This document shows, one piece after another, positions 1-5,872 of a stretch of DNA of 6,415 bases. Numbering within the stretch: the first letter of the stretch is position 1; every line of letters begins with the position of its first letter. Position numbers and translations under genes: made by a program. The DNA is from an uncultured Mediterranea sp. (GTDB lineage Bacteria; Bacteroidota; Bacteroidia; Bacteroidales; Bacteroidaceae). Below the pieces are notes generated by a model. It saw nothing but the letters and a program-made list of their open reading frames with translations, was not told the origin of the DNA and made no database searches. The stretch spans positions 1-6,415 of the forward strand of contig CAMGAL010000129.1 of the NCBI GenBank assembly GCA_946007445.1, written 5' to 3'.

Positions 1-2
1 CG

Positions 3-629
3 GGCCAGACCCGGTTGGGATTCTCGTCTGCCCTCATCGGAGCGGCCATGGCATTCGACTTCGCCATGTTCCACGACATAGCCCCCCACCTGCAAGGCTC
101 CGACCTCAGTAAGGCTATGGAGATTGAGCTTCTGAAGCAGAATGTCTATACCGAATACCTGGAAGACGTGCTCTGCTACAGCAAGAAGGAGGAACACGCC
201 AGTGGCTACGAGGCCGAGCGAAGCGGTTGGTCGGGCAGCAAGTACAACAGCCTATGGTACTCGCTCGTCCACCTGCCCCTCACTTTCCTGCGCGGTGAAT
301 GGGACTTCTGCAACAAGGTGTTCCAGTGGCTCTTGCCTTCCCGTTTCGTCCTGCTGGCCCTGCTGATTCTGATGACAATTCTTATCACGGTTCTCGACTG
401 GACCTTGTCGCCCAAGTGGTACATGCTGTTCTTGGTCAACATCTTCAGCTTCCTCATCGCGCTGCCCGACGGCGAGATAGCCCGCCGTTTCCGTCGTGCC
501 GTCTGGTCTATGCCCACCTTGGTATTCACGGCCATTGCCAGTCCGCTGAAGCGCCGTGCCAAAGGAATGAAGAAAGAGGAGAAAAAGAATCCGGAAACCA
601 ATCCTTCCACCCCTACACTTGAACTATGA
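3..629 (+). CDS. Family-2 glycosyltransferase, C-terminal part (5' end outside window)
   Basis: This is the C-terminal ~209 residues of a membrane-associated GT2 glycosyltransferase. The frame is open from the window's left edge, so the A-fold with its catalytic aspartates lies outside. The visible start, RLGFSSALIGAAMAF, matches the region following the catalytic domain in Bacteroidales processive-type GT2 enzymes. It is followed by an ERSGW segment where these enzymes normally carry QxxRW, then LLPSRFVLLALLILMTILI and YMLFLVNIFSFLIAL, two likely membrane helices. The cytoplasmic tail is lysine-rich (KRRAKGMKKEEKK) and ends TPTLEL. The usual role is sugar addition to a growing polysaccharide at the inner membrane; substrate cannot be told. 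The stop overlaps the next start as ATGA (626-629), implying coupled translation. The Q-to-E and R-to-G changes in QxxRW are unusual. The family call is fairly sure, the exact activity is not. Confidence 0.85.
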   Translation, partial: GQTRLGFSSALIGAAMAFDFAMFHDIAPHLQGSDLSKAMEIELLKQNVYTEYLEDVLCYSKKEEHASGYEAERSGWSGSKYNSLWYSLVHLPLTFLRGEWDFCNKVFQWLLPSRFVLLALLILMTILITVLDWTLSPKWYMLFLVNIFSFLIALPDGEIARRFRRAVWSMPTLVFTAIASPLKRRAKGMKKEEKKNPETNPSTPTLEL

Positions 630-1759
630 ACATCGCCATCGAAGCCCAACGGATTTTCCGTCCCCACAAGCACGGCATGGACTTTGTCGCCTTGGAGACC
701 CTACGCGAGCTGCAGAAGCGCCGCGACGGCCATCACTACTACGTCCTCGTAGCTCCCGGCAGCGACCGCTGTCTGGAGGAGTCGGACAACCTGACCATCA
801 TCGAAGTGAAGTGCCCCACTTACCCTTTGTGGGAGCAGGTCGCCCTGCCCCGTGCGGTCCGGCGGCTGCCCCACATCGACCTGCTGCACTGCACCTCCAA
901 CACGGCTCCCCTGCACTGCCCCGTACCGCTGGTACTGACCCTGCACGACATCATCTACCTGGAGCCGCGCCAGCACCGCAGTGCCTCGCTCTATCAGGAG
1001 ATGGGCTGGCACTACCGCCGGTTGGTGGTGCCCCGCATCCTTGCCCAATGCCGGAAGATCATTACCGTGTCGCACTTCGAGTGCGACCGTATCCGCCAGC
1101 GGCTGCAGCTACCTGCCGAGCGCATCACCGCCATCTACAACGGCTACAACACCCACTTCCGTCCCCTGGCCGACATCGACCGCTCGGTGGTGGAGCGCTA
1201 TGCGCCCGGCCAACGCGATTTCCTCTTCTTCCTGGGCAATACCGACCCCAAGAAGAATGCGGCCCGCACCCTGAAGGCCTACAGCCTCTATCTGGAGCGC
1301 TCGTCCGTGAAGCGTTCCATGCTGATAGCCGACCTGGAGGAGCCGTACATCGACAGTCTGTTGCGCCAAGAGCACATCGAGTCCATCAAGCCCCATCTCT
1401 TCTATCCGGGCTACATTGCCAACAGCGACTTAGCCACGCTCTACAACGCCGCTTTCGCCTTCCTCTATCCCTCGCTGCGCGAGAGTTTCGGCATCCCCAT
1501 GCTGGAGGCTATGGCCTGCGGTACGCCCGCCATCGTGGGCAACACCTCTGCCATGCCCGAAGTGGCCGGCCCCGGAGCGTTGACCATCGACCCTCTGCAG
1601 CCTGAGAGCATTGCTGAAGCCATCCTCCGGCTGGAACAAGATGCCTCTCTCTACCGCCGGCTGTGCGACTACGGCCTGGAGCGGGTCAAGCAATTCTCAT
1701 GGGCCGAGACCGCAGCCTCACTGGTGCGTCTGTACGAAGAAATCGGTACACGGCCATGA
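626..1759 (+). CDS. GT4-family glycosyltransferase (GT-B fold)
   Basis: A complete 377-residue GT-B glycosyltransferase of the GT4 (glycosyl transferases group 1) type, a normal length for the family. The N-terminal acceptor-side domain contains LTLHDIIYLEP near residues 104-114 and ITVSHFECDRI, both typical. The C-terminal nucleotide-sugar domain begins around FFLGNTDPKKN and holds an intact EX7E motif, E286 and E294 in ESFGIPMLEAMACGTP, followed by SAMPEVAGPGA. No signal peptide or membrane helix is visible, so it should act in the cytoplasm, probably adding one sugar to a lipid-linked repeat unit. EX7E enzymes of this group are retaining. The ATG at 626 overlaps the preceding stop (ATGA), and its own stop overlaps the next ATG in the same way, so it sits in the middle of a tight operon. 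Donor and acceptor cannot be predicted; mannosyl- or rhamnosyl-transfer is only a guess from family habits. Confidence 0.93.
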   Translation: MNIAIEAQRIFRPHKHGMDFVALETLRELQKRRDGHHYYVLVAPGSDRCLEESDNLTIIEVKCPTYPLWEQVALPRAVRRLPHIDLLHCTSNTAPLHCPVPLVLTLHDIIYLEPRQHRSASLYQEMGWHYRRLVVPRILAQCRKIITVSHFECDRIRQRLQLPAERITAIYNGYNTHFRPLADIDRSVVERYAPGQRDFLFFLGNTDPKKNAARTLKAYSLYLERSSVKRSMLIADLEEPYIDSLLRQEHIESIKPHLFYPGYIANSDLATLYNAAFAFLYPSLRESFGIPMLEAMACGTPAIVGNTSAMPEVAGPGALTIDPLQPESIAEAILRLEQDASLYRRLCDYGLERVKQFSWAETAASLVRLYEEIGTRP

Positions 1760-2889
1760 GACTCCTGTTCCTGGTCTTCTACGGCTTCAGCGAGAGCAAC
1801 GGCATCAGCAAGAAGATACGCTATCAGATAGATGCCCTGCGGCAGGGCGGACTCGATGTCCGTACCTGCTACTACGAGGTGCGTCCCGACGGTCACCGCT
1901 GCTGGATGGTGGACGGCACCCTGTTGGCCGACCTTGGCAGCGGCCTCGTGGCCAAGTTGCGCAAGCGGATGGACTTCTCACCCATCCTGCGCTATATGGA
2001 ACGGGAGGAGATAGAGGCCATCTACATCCGCACCTACCACAATGCCAACCCCTTCACTATCCGTCTGGTCAAGCGACTGAAAGCAAGAGGAATAGATACT
2101 ATCCTGGAGATACCTACCTATCCCTACGACCAAGAGTACCAATCCCGTAGCGAAAAGCTGCAGTTGGCCATCGACCGTCTCTTCCGCCACCGCTTCTGCC
2201 GCTACATCGACCGCATTGTCACCTTCAGCGACGATACAGAGATTTTCGGCCGCCCCACCCTGCGCATCTCCAACGGCATCGACTTCCGCCACATCGCCCT
2301 GCGCCACGAGCCCCCCTCTGCCCGGGACGGCTTGCACCTGATTGCCGTTGCCGAGATTCACTTCTGGCACGGCCTCGACCGCTTGGTCGAAGGGTTGGGT
2401 CGCTACTACTCCCGGCAACCCGACTATCCGGTCTACGTCCATCTGGTCGGTCCGCTGTCAGGCCCGCGCGAAGAGCAGGAGATTCTCACCCCTCTCCACC
2501 GCTACGGCTTGGAGCAGGTGGTCACGCTGCACGGCCCCCTGCACGGAGCCGAGCTGGATGCCCTGTTCGACCGTTGTCACCTGGCCATCGGCAGCCTGGG
2601 TCGCCACCGTAGCGGCATTACCTCCATCAAGACGCTGAAGAACCGCGAGTATGCTGCCCGCGGCTTTGCCTTCGTCTACTCCGAGAGCGATGCCGACTTC
2701 GACCATCAACCCTACGTATGGAAGGTGCCTGCCGACGAGTCGCCCATCGACATTGCACAGCTGGTGGAGTTCTACCGCCAGCAGAGCCTATCGCCCCCAG
2801 CCATCCGTAGCAGCATCGCCCACCTAGCCTGGAGCGAACAGATGCAGCCCATTGTCCAATACCTGCTATCCGCCCATCGTCATGAGTGA
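1756..2889 (+). CDS. GT4-like glycosyltransferase with a reduced EX7E motif
   Basis: A 377-residue cytoplasmic glycosyltransferase of GT-B type. The frame is open from 1663, but the ATG at 1756 is chosen because it forms an ATGA overlap with the previous stop and begins with a proper Rossmann strand, MRLLFLVFYGF, followed by SNGISKKIRYQIDAL. The C-terminal half has LHLIAVAEIHFWHGLDRLVEGL, YVHLVGPLSG and VTLHGPLHGAELDALFDRCHLAIGSLG, the usual donor-domain order. The segment where EX7E is expected reads SIKTLKNREYAARG: the second Glu (E298) is kept while the first position is Ser290. This K/REYxARG form is seen in a Bacteroidales subgroup annotated simply as glycosyltransferase. It then has DQPYV-like FDHQPYVWKVPADESPIDI. 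Its place between another transferase and a flippase points to repeat-unit assembly. The linkage made is unknown. Its stop lies 8 bp inside the flippase gene. Confidence 0.88.
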   Translation: MRLLFLVFYGFSESNGISKKIRYQIDALRQGGLDVRTCYYEVRPDGHRCWMVDGTLLADLGSGLVAKLRKRMDFSPILRYMEREEIEAIYIRTYHNANPFTIRLVKRLKARGIDTILEIPTYPYDQEYQSRSEKLQLAIDRLFRHRFCRYIDRIVTFSDDTEIFGRPTLRISNGIDFRHIALRHEPPSARDGLHLIAVAEIHFWHGLDRLVEGLGRYYSRQPDYPVYVHLVGPLSGPREEQEILTPLHRYGLEQVVTLHGPLHGAELDALFDRCHLAIGSLGRHRSGITSIKTLKNREYAARGFAFVYSESDADFDHQPYVWKVPADESPIDIAQLVEFYRQQSLSPPAIRSSIAHLAWSEQMQPIVQYLLSAHRHE

Positions 2890-4330
2890 GCCGGGATTGA
2901 AACGCCAGATGCTCTCCGGTGTGTTCTACACCGCCGTGGCACGCTACTCCGGCATCCTGATTTCGCTGGTCGTCATGGGTGTGCTGGCCCGTCTGCTCAC
3001 GCCCGACGATTTCGGCATAGTGGCCATCGCCACCGTATTCATCAACTTCTTCCAGATATTCACCAACATCGGTATCTCTGCCGCCATTGTTCAGTACAAG
3101 GACTTGACCGACAGACAGGTGAACGAGATTTATATGTTCACCCTCTGGATGGGCTTAGGGCTCAGCCTGCTCTTCTGTGCCGCCTCCTGGCCCATTGCTG
3201 CCTATTACTCCGATAGCCGGCTGCTACCTATCATGCAGAGCCTCTCCATCGGCCTCTTCTTTGCAGCAGCAGGCATCGTGCCCAACGCGCTCTTCTCGCG
3301 CGACAAGCGTTTCCGCTTCATTGCCTGGCGCACCCTGGCCATCCAGTTGTGCAGCGGAGTTGTGGCCATCGCTGCCGCCCTCTGTGGAGCCGGTCTCTAC
3401 ACGCTGATTATCCAACAGTTGCTGTCGGGTGCCCTACTCTATTTCATCTCGCTGCGGGCCTATCCCATGCGGTGGTTGTGGTGCAGCGGTTTGCAGAGCA
3501 TCCGTCACATCTGGGGCTATTCGCTCTACCAATTTCTGTTCAACACCGTCATCTACTTCACCCGCAACCTCGACAAGATGTTGATTGGCCGTTACATCGG
3601 CATGGCGCCGCTGGGCTATTACGAGAAATCCTACCGGCTGATGATGCTCCCCCTGCAGAATCTCACTCATGTGCTCACTCCCGTGCTACACCCTCTGCTG
3701 AGCGATTACCAAAAGTCGTCGCAGCGTCTGGGCGAAATCAACGAGCGTATGGTACACATACTGGCACTGGTAGGTCTGCCACTCTCCCTGTTCCTCTACT
3801 TTTGCAGCCGTGAGCTGGTGCTTCTCTGTTTTGGCCCCCAGTGGGAAGCCTCGGTTCCGGCATTCGAGATTCTGGCTCTCTCCTGTGGCATACAGATAAT
3901 CACCTCCTCGTCAGGCTCTTTCTTCCAGAGCCACAACGACACACGCGGCATGTTCCTTTGCGGACTGTTCACCGCCTTGATTTCCTGTGGTGGCTACGGC
4001 GTGTGCCTCTTGGTCTGCCCCACCATCGAGGGATTTGCCTGGAGCATGTTGGTGGCCTGCCTGCTCAGTTTCTTCCAGTGCTACTGGCAGCTCTACCGCC
4101 ACTCGTTCCACCGCCCCCTGCAACTGCTTTTCCGCCAATTGGTGTCACCTTTGGTGCTGACACTACTCACAGGAATCGTTCTTTTCCCTCTCACGCTATG
4201 GACAGCTGCCTGGCCTCTGCTGGCCAGCCTCGTCGTCAAGTCCATCGCCAGCCTGCTCATCGCCCTGGTGTTTGTCTATCTGAGTGGTGAGTGGCGCATC
4301 CTGAAAGAAATACGCAGTTACAAGAAATAA
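2882..4330 (+). CDS. Wzx/TuaB-type lipid-linked oligosaccharide flippase
   Basis: A 482-residue polytopic inner-membrane protein of the MOP exporter superfamily, closest in look to the WzxC/TuaB branch (lipopolysaccharide biosynthesis protein). It would translocate undecaprenyl-PP-linked repeat units to the periplasmic face. Hydrophobic segments run through the whole length, about 12-14. Recognisable family stretches are ARLLTPDDFGIVAIATVF (residues 36-53), FSRDKRFRFIAWR (138-150), RNLDKMLIGRYIGMAPLGYY (228-247) and EKSYRLMMLPLQN (248-260). The C-terminus, GEWRILKEIRSYKK, is basic and cytoplasmic. An in-frame TTG at 2852 would add ten residues, but ATG 2882 is preferred because MSEPGLKRQMLSGVFYT is the normal family start. 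It overlaps the upstream gene by 8 bp. It is the last gene of the + strand operon. No polymerase (Wzy) or lyase is visible in the window. Confidence 0.93.
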   Translation: MSEPGLKRQMLSGVFYTAVARYSGILISLVVMGVLARLLTPDDFGIVAIATVFINFFQIFTNIGISAAIVQYKDLTDRQVNEIYMFTLWMGLGLSLLFCAASWPIAAYYSDSRLLPIMQSLSIGLFFAAAGIVPNALFSRDKRFRFIAWRTLAIQLCSGVVAIAAALCGAGLYTLIIQQLLSGALLYFISLRAYPMRWLWCSGLQSIRHIWGYSLYQFLFNTVIYFTRNLDKMLIGRYIGMAPLGYYEKSYRLMMLPLQNLTHVLTPVLHPLLSDYQKSSQRLGEINERMVHILALVGLPLSLFLYFCSRELVLLCFGPQWEASVPAFEILALSCGIQIITSSSGSFFQSHNDTRGMFLCGLFTALISCGGYGVCLLVCPTIEGFAWSMLVACLLSFFQCYWQLYRHSFHRPLQLLFRQLVSPLVLTLLTGIVLFPLTLWTAAWPLLASLVVKSIASLLIALVFVYLSGEWRILKEIRSYKK

Positions 4331-4333
4331 CTC

Positions 4334-4355
4334 CCCTCTTCCTTGCGGAGGGTTT
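4334..4355 (+). terminator. Possible weak terminator after the flippase
   Basis: CCCTC (4334-4338) can pair with GAGGG (4348-4352), followed directly by only TTTC. It lies 4 bases past the flippase stop, the right place for the end of the operon. The stem is short, the loop is 9 nt and the T-run is poor, so this is a weak candidate. The much stronger REPIN hairpin 45 bp further on may do the job instead. Confidence 0.2.
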
Positions 4356-4396
4356 CGGAGATGAATGTGGAGTTTTTATTGTATTCGGTACGTATG

Positions 4397-4476
4397 CTGT
4401 AGGGGCGGACCTGTGTGTCCGCCCGGAATGCCAAAGCATGTGCATTCCGGGCAGACACACAGGTCTGCCCCTACAG
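4397..4476. repeat. REPIN-like element: two inverted GTAG-headed REP hairpins
   Basis: Two 35-bp arms (4397-4431 and 4442-4476) are inverted copies differing at only two positions, around a 10-nt spacer. Each arm is itself a REP: a GTAG head (4399-4402; on the other strand 4471-4474), then an 8-bp perfect stem with a 6-nt loop. The left stem is GGGCGGAC/GTCCGCCC (4403-4410 with 4417-4424, loop CTGTGT). The right stem, read on the - strand, is GGGCAGAC/GTCTGCCC (4463-4470 with 4449-4456, same loop). The two arm differences (4407/4466 and 4420/4453) are paired with each other inside each REP. GTAG/GTGG heads plus a palindrome are the hallmark of REPs mobilised by RAYT (TnpA-REP) transposases, and inverted pairs are called REPINs or BIMEs. 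It sits between convergent genes and could also act as a bidirectional terminator or 3'-end protector. No RAYT gene is in the window. Confidence 0.75.
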
Positions 4477-4506
4477 GCTCTGAGGTTGGTAGATGAACAT
4501 AAACGC

Positions 4507-4523
4507 CTATTAACTAATAGTTT
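4507..4523. terminator. AT-rich hairpin near the amidase stop (weak)
   Basis: CTATT (4507-4511) and AATAG (4516-4520) form a 5-bp stem around AACT, with TTT following on the + strand and AAA/TTT flanks able to lengthen it. It lies about 20 bp beyond the amidase stop on the - strand. It is too weak to call firmly. The rest of 4331-4539 holds the REPIN and no credible gene. Confidence 0.2.
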
Positions 4524-4539
4524 ATACCCCCCAAACAAG

Positions 4540-5046
4540 TCACAGCAGGCAGGCCACGTCGAAGCAGGGGCAGGCCTTGGGAAGGGTGCCGGGCAGGTCG
4601 CGGTGACCCACCACCCGGGCCTGGGGGAAGAGGCGGCGTAAACGGGCCACGAGCCGGCGCAGGGCTTCGCGCTGGAGGGGTGTGCGCGTGTCGGCCGGTC
4701 GGCCCTGGAGGTCGAGGCCGCCTTCGTAGCAGACGCCTATCGAGCAGCGGTTGTAAGGGCGGGCGTGTGCGCCGACTTCGGAGAGACGGCGGTGCTGCGA
4801 CACCTCGCCACTGCGACGGATGTAGAAGTGGTAGCCTATGGTGCGGAAGCCACGGGCACGGTGGTCGCGCAGCAGGCGCTCTACGGTGTAGTCGGTGTCG
4901 GGGCGCGTGGCGGAGCAGTGGATGACGATGAAGCGCACGCTCTCCAGCGAGTCCAGGCAGGGACCGGGCTCCACGTTGCGCAGCAGCAGGCGTTCGCTGG
5001 CTACCTCTTCATCGGCTATCAGCATGGGGTATGTTTCGGTGACCAT
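4540..5046 (-). CDS. N-acetylmuramoyl-L-alanine amidase, T7-lysozyme/PGRP type
   Basis: A 168-residue zinc amidase that should cut the bond between N-acetylmuramic acid and L-alanine of peptidoglycan. Expected active-site residues are all present: Zn ligands H43 (VIHCSATR), H148 (GHRDLPG) and C159 (KACPCF), with Y72 (GYHFYIR) and K157 matching Tyr46 and Lys128 of T7 lysozyme; the His-to-Tyr spacing of 29 is identical to T7. The end KACPCFDVACLL is characteristic of the Bacteroides family. No signal peptide is visible, so it would stay in the cytoplasm unless released, like a phage endolysin. The domain core starts only at VRFIVIHC; an in-frame GTG at 4936-4938 would give the usual short MRFIVIHC start, and ATG 5023-5025 is another choice. 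ATG 5046 is kept because it follows a 57-nt G-free leader after the smalltalk gene. It is the last gene of the - strand cluster. Confidence 0.93.
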   Translation of the reverse strand: MVTETYPMLIADEEVASERLLLRNVEPGPCLDSLESVRFIVIHCSATRPDTDYTVERLLRDHRARGFRTIGYHFYIRRSGEVSQHRRLSEVGAHARPYNRCSIGVCYEGGLDLQGRPADTRTPLQREALRRLVARLRRLFPQARVVGHRDLPGTLPKACPCFDVACLL

Positions 5047-5103
5047 GGTGATTTGAGTTTGTAAGTTTGTGAGTTTTTAAGTTGGTGAGTTTGTAGAGGG
5101 GGG
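5047..5103 (-). promoter_or_regulatory. G-free amidase leader built from 8-bp tandem repeats
   Basis: The whole gap between smalltalk stop and amidase ATG contains no C on the + strand, so the mRNA has no G for 57 nt. Positions 5055-5094 consist of five 8-bp units of the form RAGTTTGT (GAGTTTGT, AAGTTTGT, GAGTTTTT, AAGTTGGT, GAGTTTGT), which also read as 16-bp repeats. Such a leader cannot form G-C stems and has no Shine-Dalgarno sequence, which fits Bacteroidetes translation initiation. Repeat-number changes would alter spacing only, since it is non-coding. Confidence 0.6.
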
Positions 5104-5208
5104 TCAACCGACCACGCAACTGGTGATGCCCAGGGCGGTGAGGGCGGCAATGGCGGCCTGCAGAATGGCCTGAATGATTTTCTTCCAAGTGAGTTTGTTG
5201 TTTTCCAT
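5104..5208 (-). CDS. Smalltalk micropeptide (34 aa), lipoprotein-signal-like
   Basis: A very short gene that matches the 'smalltalk protein' family of Bacteroides: start MENNKLTWKKIIQ, a hydrophobic stretch IIQAILQAAIAALTALG (residues 11-27), and the family ending GITSC plus VVG. It has a polar, lysine-bearing N-region (K5, K9, K10), a hydrophobic core, and ITSC, which resembles a lipobox with Cys31. If cut by signal peptidase II it would leave only a lipidated C-V-V-G. Family function is unknown. It may instead stay as a single inner-membrane helix. It sits 57 bp upstream of the amidase and 118 bp downstream of the HU-like gene, an order often repeated near Bacteroides capsule loci. Start ATG 5206-5208 is the only suitable Met and has a G-free leader. 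The gene call is strong; the lipidation idea is inference. Confidence 0.85.
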   Translation of the reverse strand: MENNKLTWKKIIQAILQAAIAALTALGITSCVVG

Positions 5209-5215
5209 GTTGTTC

Positions 5216-5238
5216 AGAGTGATGAGTTATGAGTGATT
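5216..5238 (-). promoter_or_regulatory. G-free smalltalk leader with three 7-bp tandem units
   Basis: On the + strand 5217-5237 reads GAGTGAT, GAGTTAT, GAGTGAT, three 7-bp units with one base different. In the mRNA this is a 23-nt stretch without G just upstream of the smalltalk ATG. No -7 promoter box was found here, so the gene is probably read from the HU promoter. It resembles the amidase leader in design. Confidence 0.45.
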
Positions 5239-5247
5239 CGTTTGTTG

Positions 5248-5319
5248 GAACACGGAGACACGGAGGCACAGAGTGACATTAGGATGGTTTATCCTCTGTG
5301 CCTTGGTGCCTCCGTGTTC
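5248..5319. repeat. Imperfect inverted repeat of CACRGAGN 8-bp units
   Basis: Arms 5248-5273 and 5294-5319 are 26 bp each with three mismatches, around a 20-nt loop. Each arm is three 8-bp units: CACGGAGA, CACGGAGG, CACAGAGT on the left (5251-5274), and on the right, read on the - strand, CACGGAGG, CACCAAGG, CACAGAGG (5316-5293). It starts 8 nt after the HU stop and ends 40 nt before the smalltalk ATG. In the transcript it would form a long hairpin between the two genes; there is no T-run, so attenuation or 3'-end protection fits better than a classic terminator. The CACGGAG-type repeat is familiar in intergenic DNA of many bacteria, but I could not check copies in this genome. Confidence 0.65.
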
Positions 5320-5326
5320 TGCAAGA

Positions 5327-5836
5327 TTAGCCCAACGGATTGTCGGGATCTACTCCTGAACTGCCGCCGCTGCCGCTATCGTCGGGCGTGGTGGTGGAGG
5401 AGGAAGACTGGTCGTCGGGCAGCATGGTGCCGTACTTCACGAGCTGGATTTTGTCGGGCAGAAGGTCGTAGACGCGCGAGCCGTTGACCTTGGTGTAGGA
5501 GGGCGTGAAGCCGGGCATCAGACCCTTGACCATCGTGGCGTTGGCCAACTTCTCGCTGCTGACGGTCTTGCCCTTGACGAAGCGGACGTTCAGCGTGCCG
5601 AAGCCGAGCAGCTGCACGCTGTAGCCCTTCTTGAGGTTCTCCACGACGTAGTGGGCGTAGCGGTCGAGCACGTTCTTCACATCGCCGGGCGTGAGCGACG
5701 ACTCGGCGGATATCTGACGGGCGGCGTCATCGGTGGTGAGCAAACCGTAGCTCACCGGGGCTACGGTGTAGACTTCGCGCGGGTTCTCTTTGTCGAACTT
5801 CAGCACGCGCTTGATGGTTTTGTAGGCTTTGGGCAT
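5327..5836 (-). CDS. HU-like DNA-binding protein with disordered acidic C-tail
   Basis: A 169-residue protein of the long HU/IHF-like family typical of Bacteroides (HU-HIG type), nearly double classic HU. The N-terminal ~30 residues (MPKAYKTIKRVLKFDKENPR) are basic and family-specific. Residues ~33-86 are the HU core: TTDDAARQISAESSLTPGDVK, VLDRYAHYVVENLKKGYSV, then the LLGFGTLNVRF turn. Residues ~87-115 are the expected DNA-binding arm region. Residues 141-169 (DDQSSSSTTTPDDSGSGG and on) are Ser/Thr/Asp/Gly-rich and likely unstructured. The frame is open to 5878, but ATG 5834-5836 is chosen because MPKAYK is the natural family start and a -7 box lies ~40 bp upstream. It would bind DNA in the cytoplasm, as nucleoid or local regulator. 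It lies downstream of the DUF4248 gene and upstream of smalltalk. Its partner genes and targets are unknown. Confidence 0.9.
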   Translation of the reverse strand: MPKAYKTIKRVLKFDKENPREVYTVAPVSYGLLTTDDAARQISAESSLTPGDVKNVLDRYAHYVVENLKKGYSVQLLGFGTLNVRFVKGKTVSSEKLANATMVKGLMPGFTPSYTKVNGSRVYDLLPDKIQLVKYGTMLPDDQSSSSTTTPDDSGSGGSSGVDPDNPLG

Positions 5837-5872
5837 AAGTACAAAATAATGAAGAATTAAGAATGATTGATG

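Noticed and set aside
619..1605. A long + strand frame of 328 codons overlapping the first GT4 gene
   Set aside because: It is Pro/Arg/His-rich, out of frame with the clear GT4 protein, and only reflects third-position G/C bias.
1663..1755. Upstream extension of the second GT4-like protein
   Set aside because: The added residues come from the other frame of the preceding gene; the ATGA overlap and Rossmann start place the true start at 1756.
4397..4476. CRISPR array or attachment site as an explanation for the repeats
   Set aside because: There are only two inverted units, no regular spacers and no integrase or cas genes; REP structure explains it fully.
4291..4641. A + strand frame of 116 codons spanning the flippase end, the REPIN and the amidase 3' end
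   Set aside because: It crosses two real genes in wrong frames and a repeat element; the peptide has no family look.
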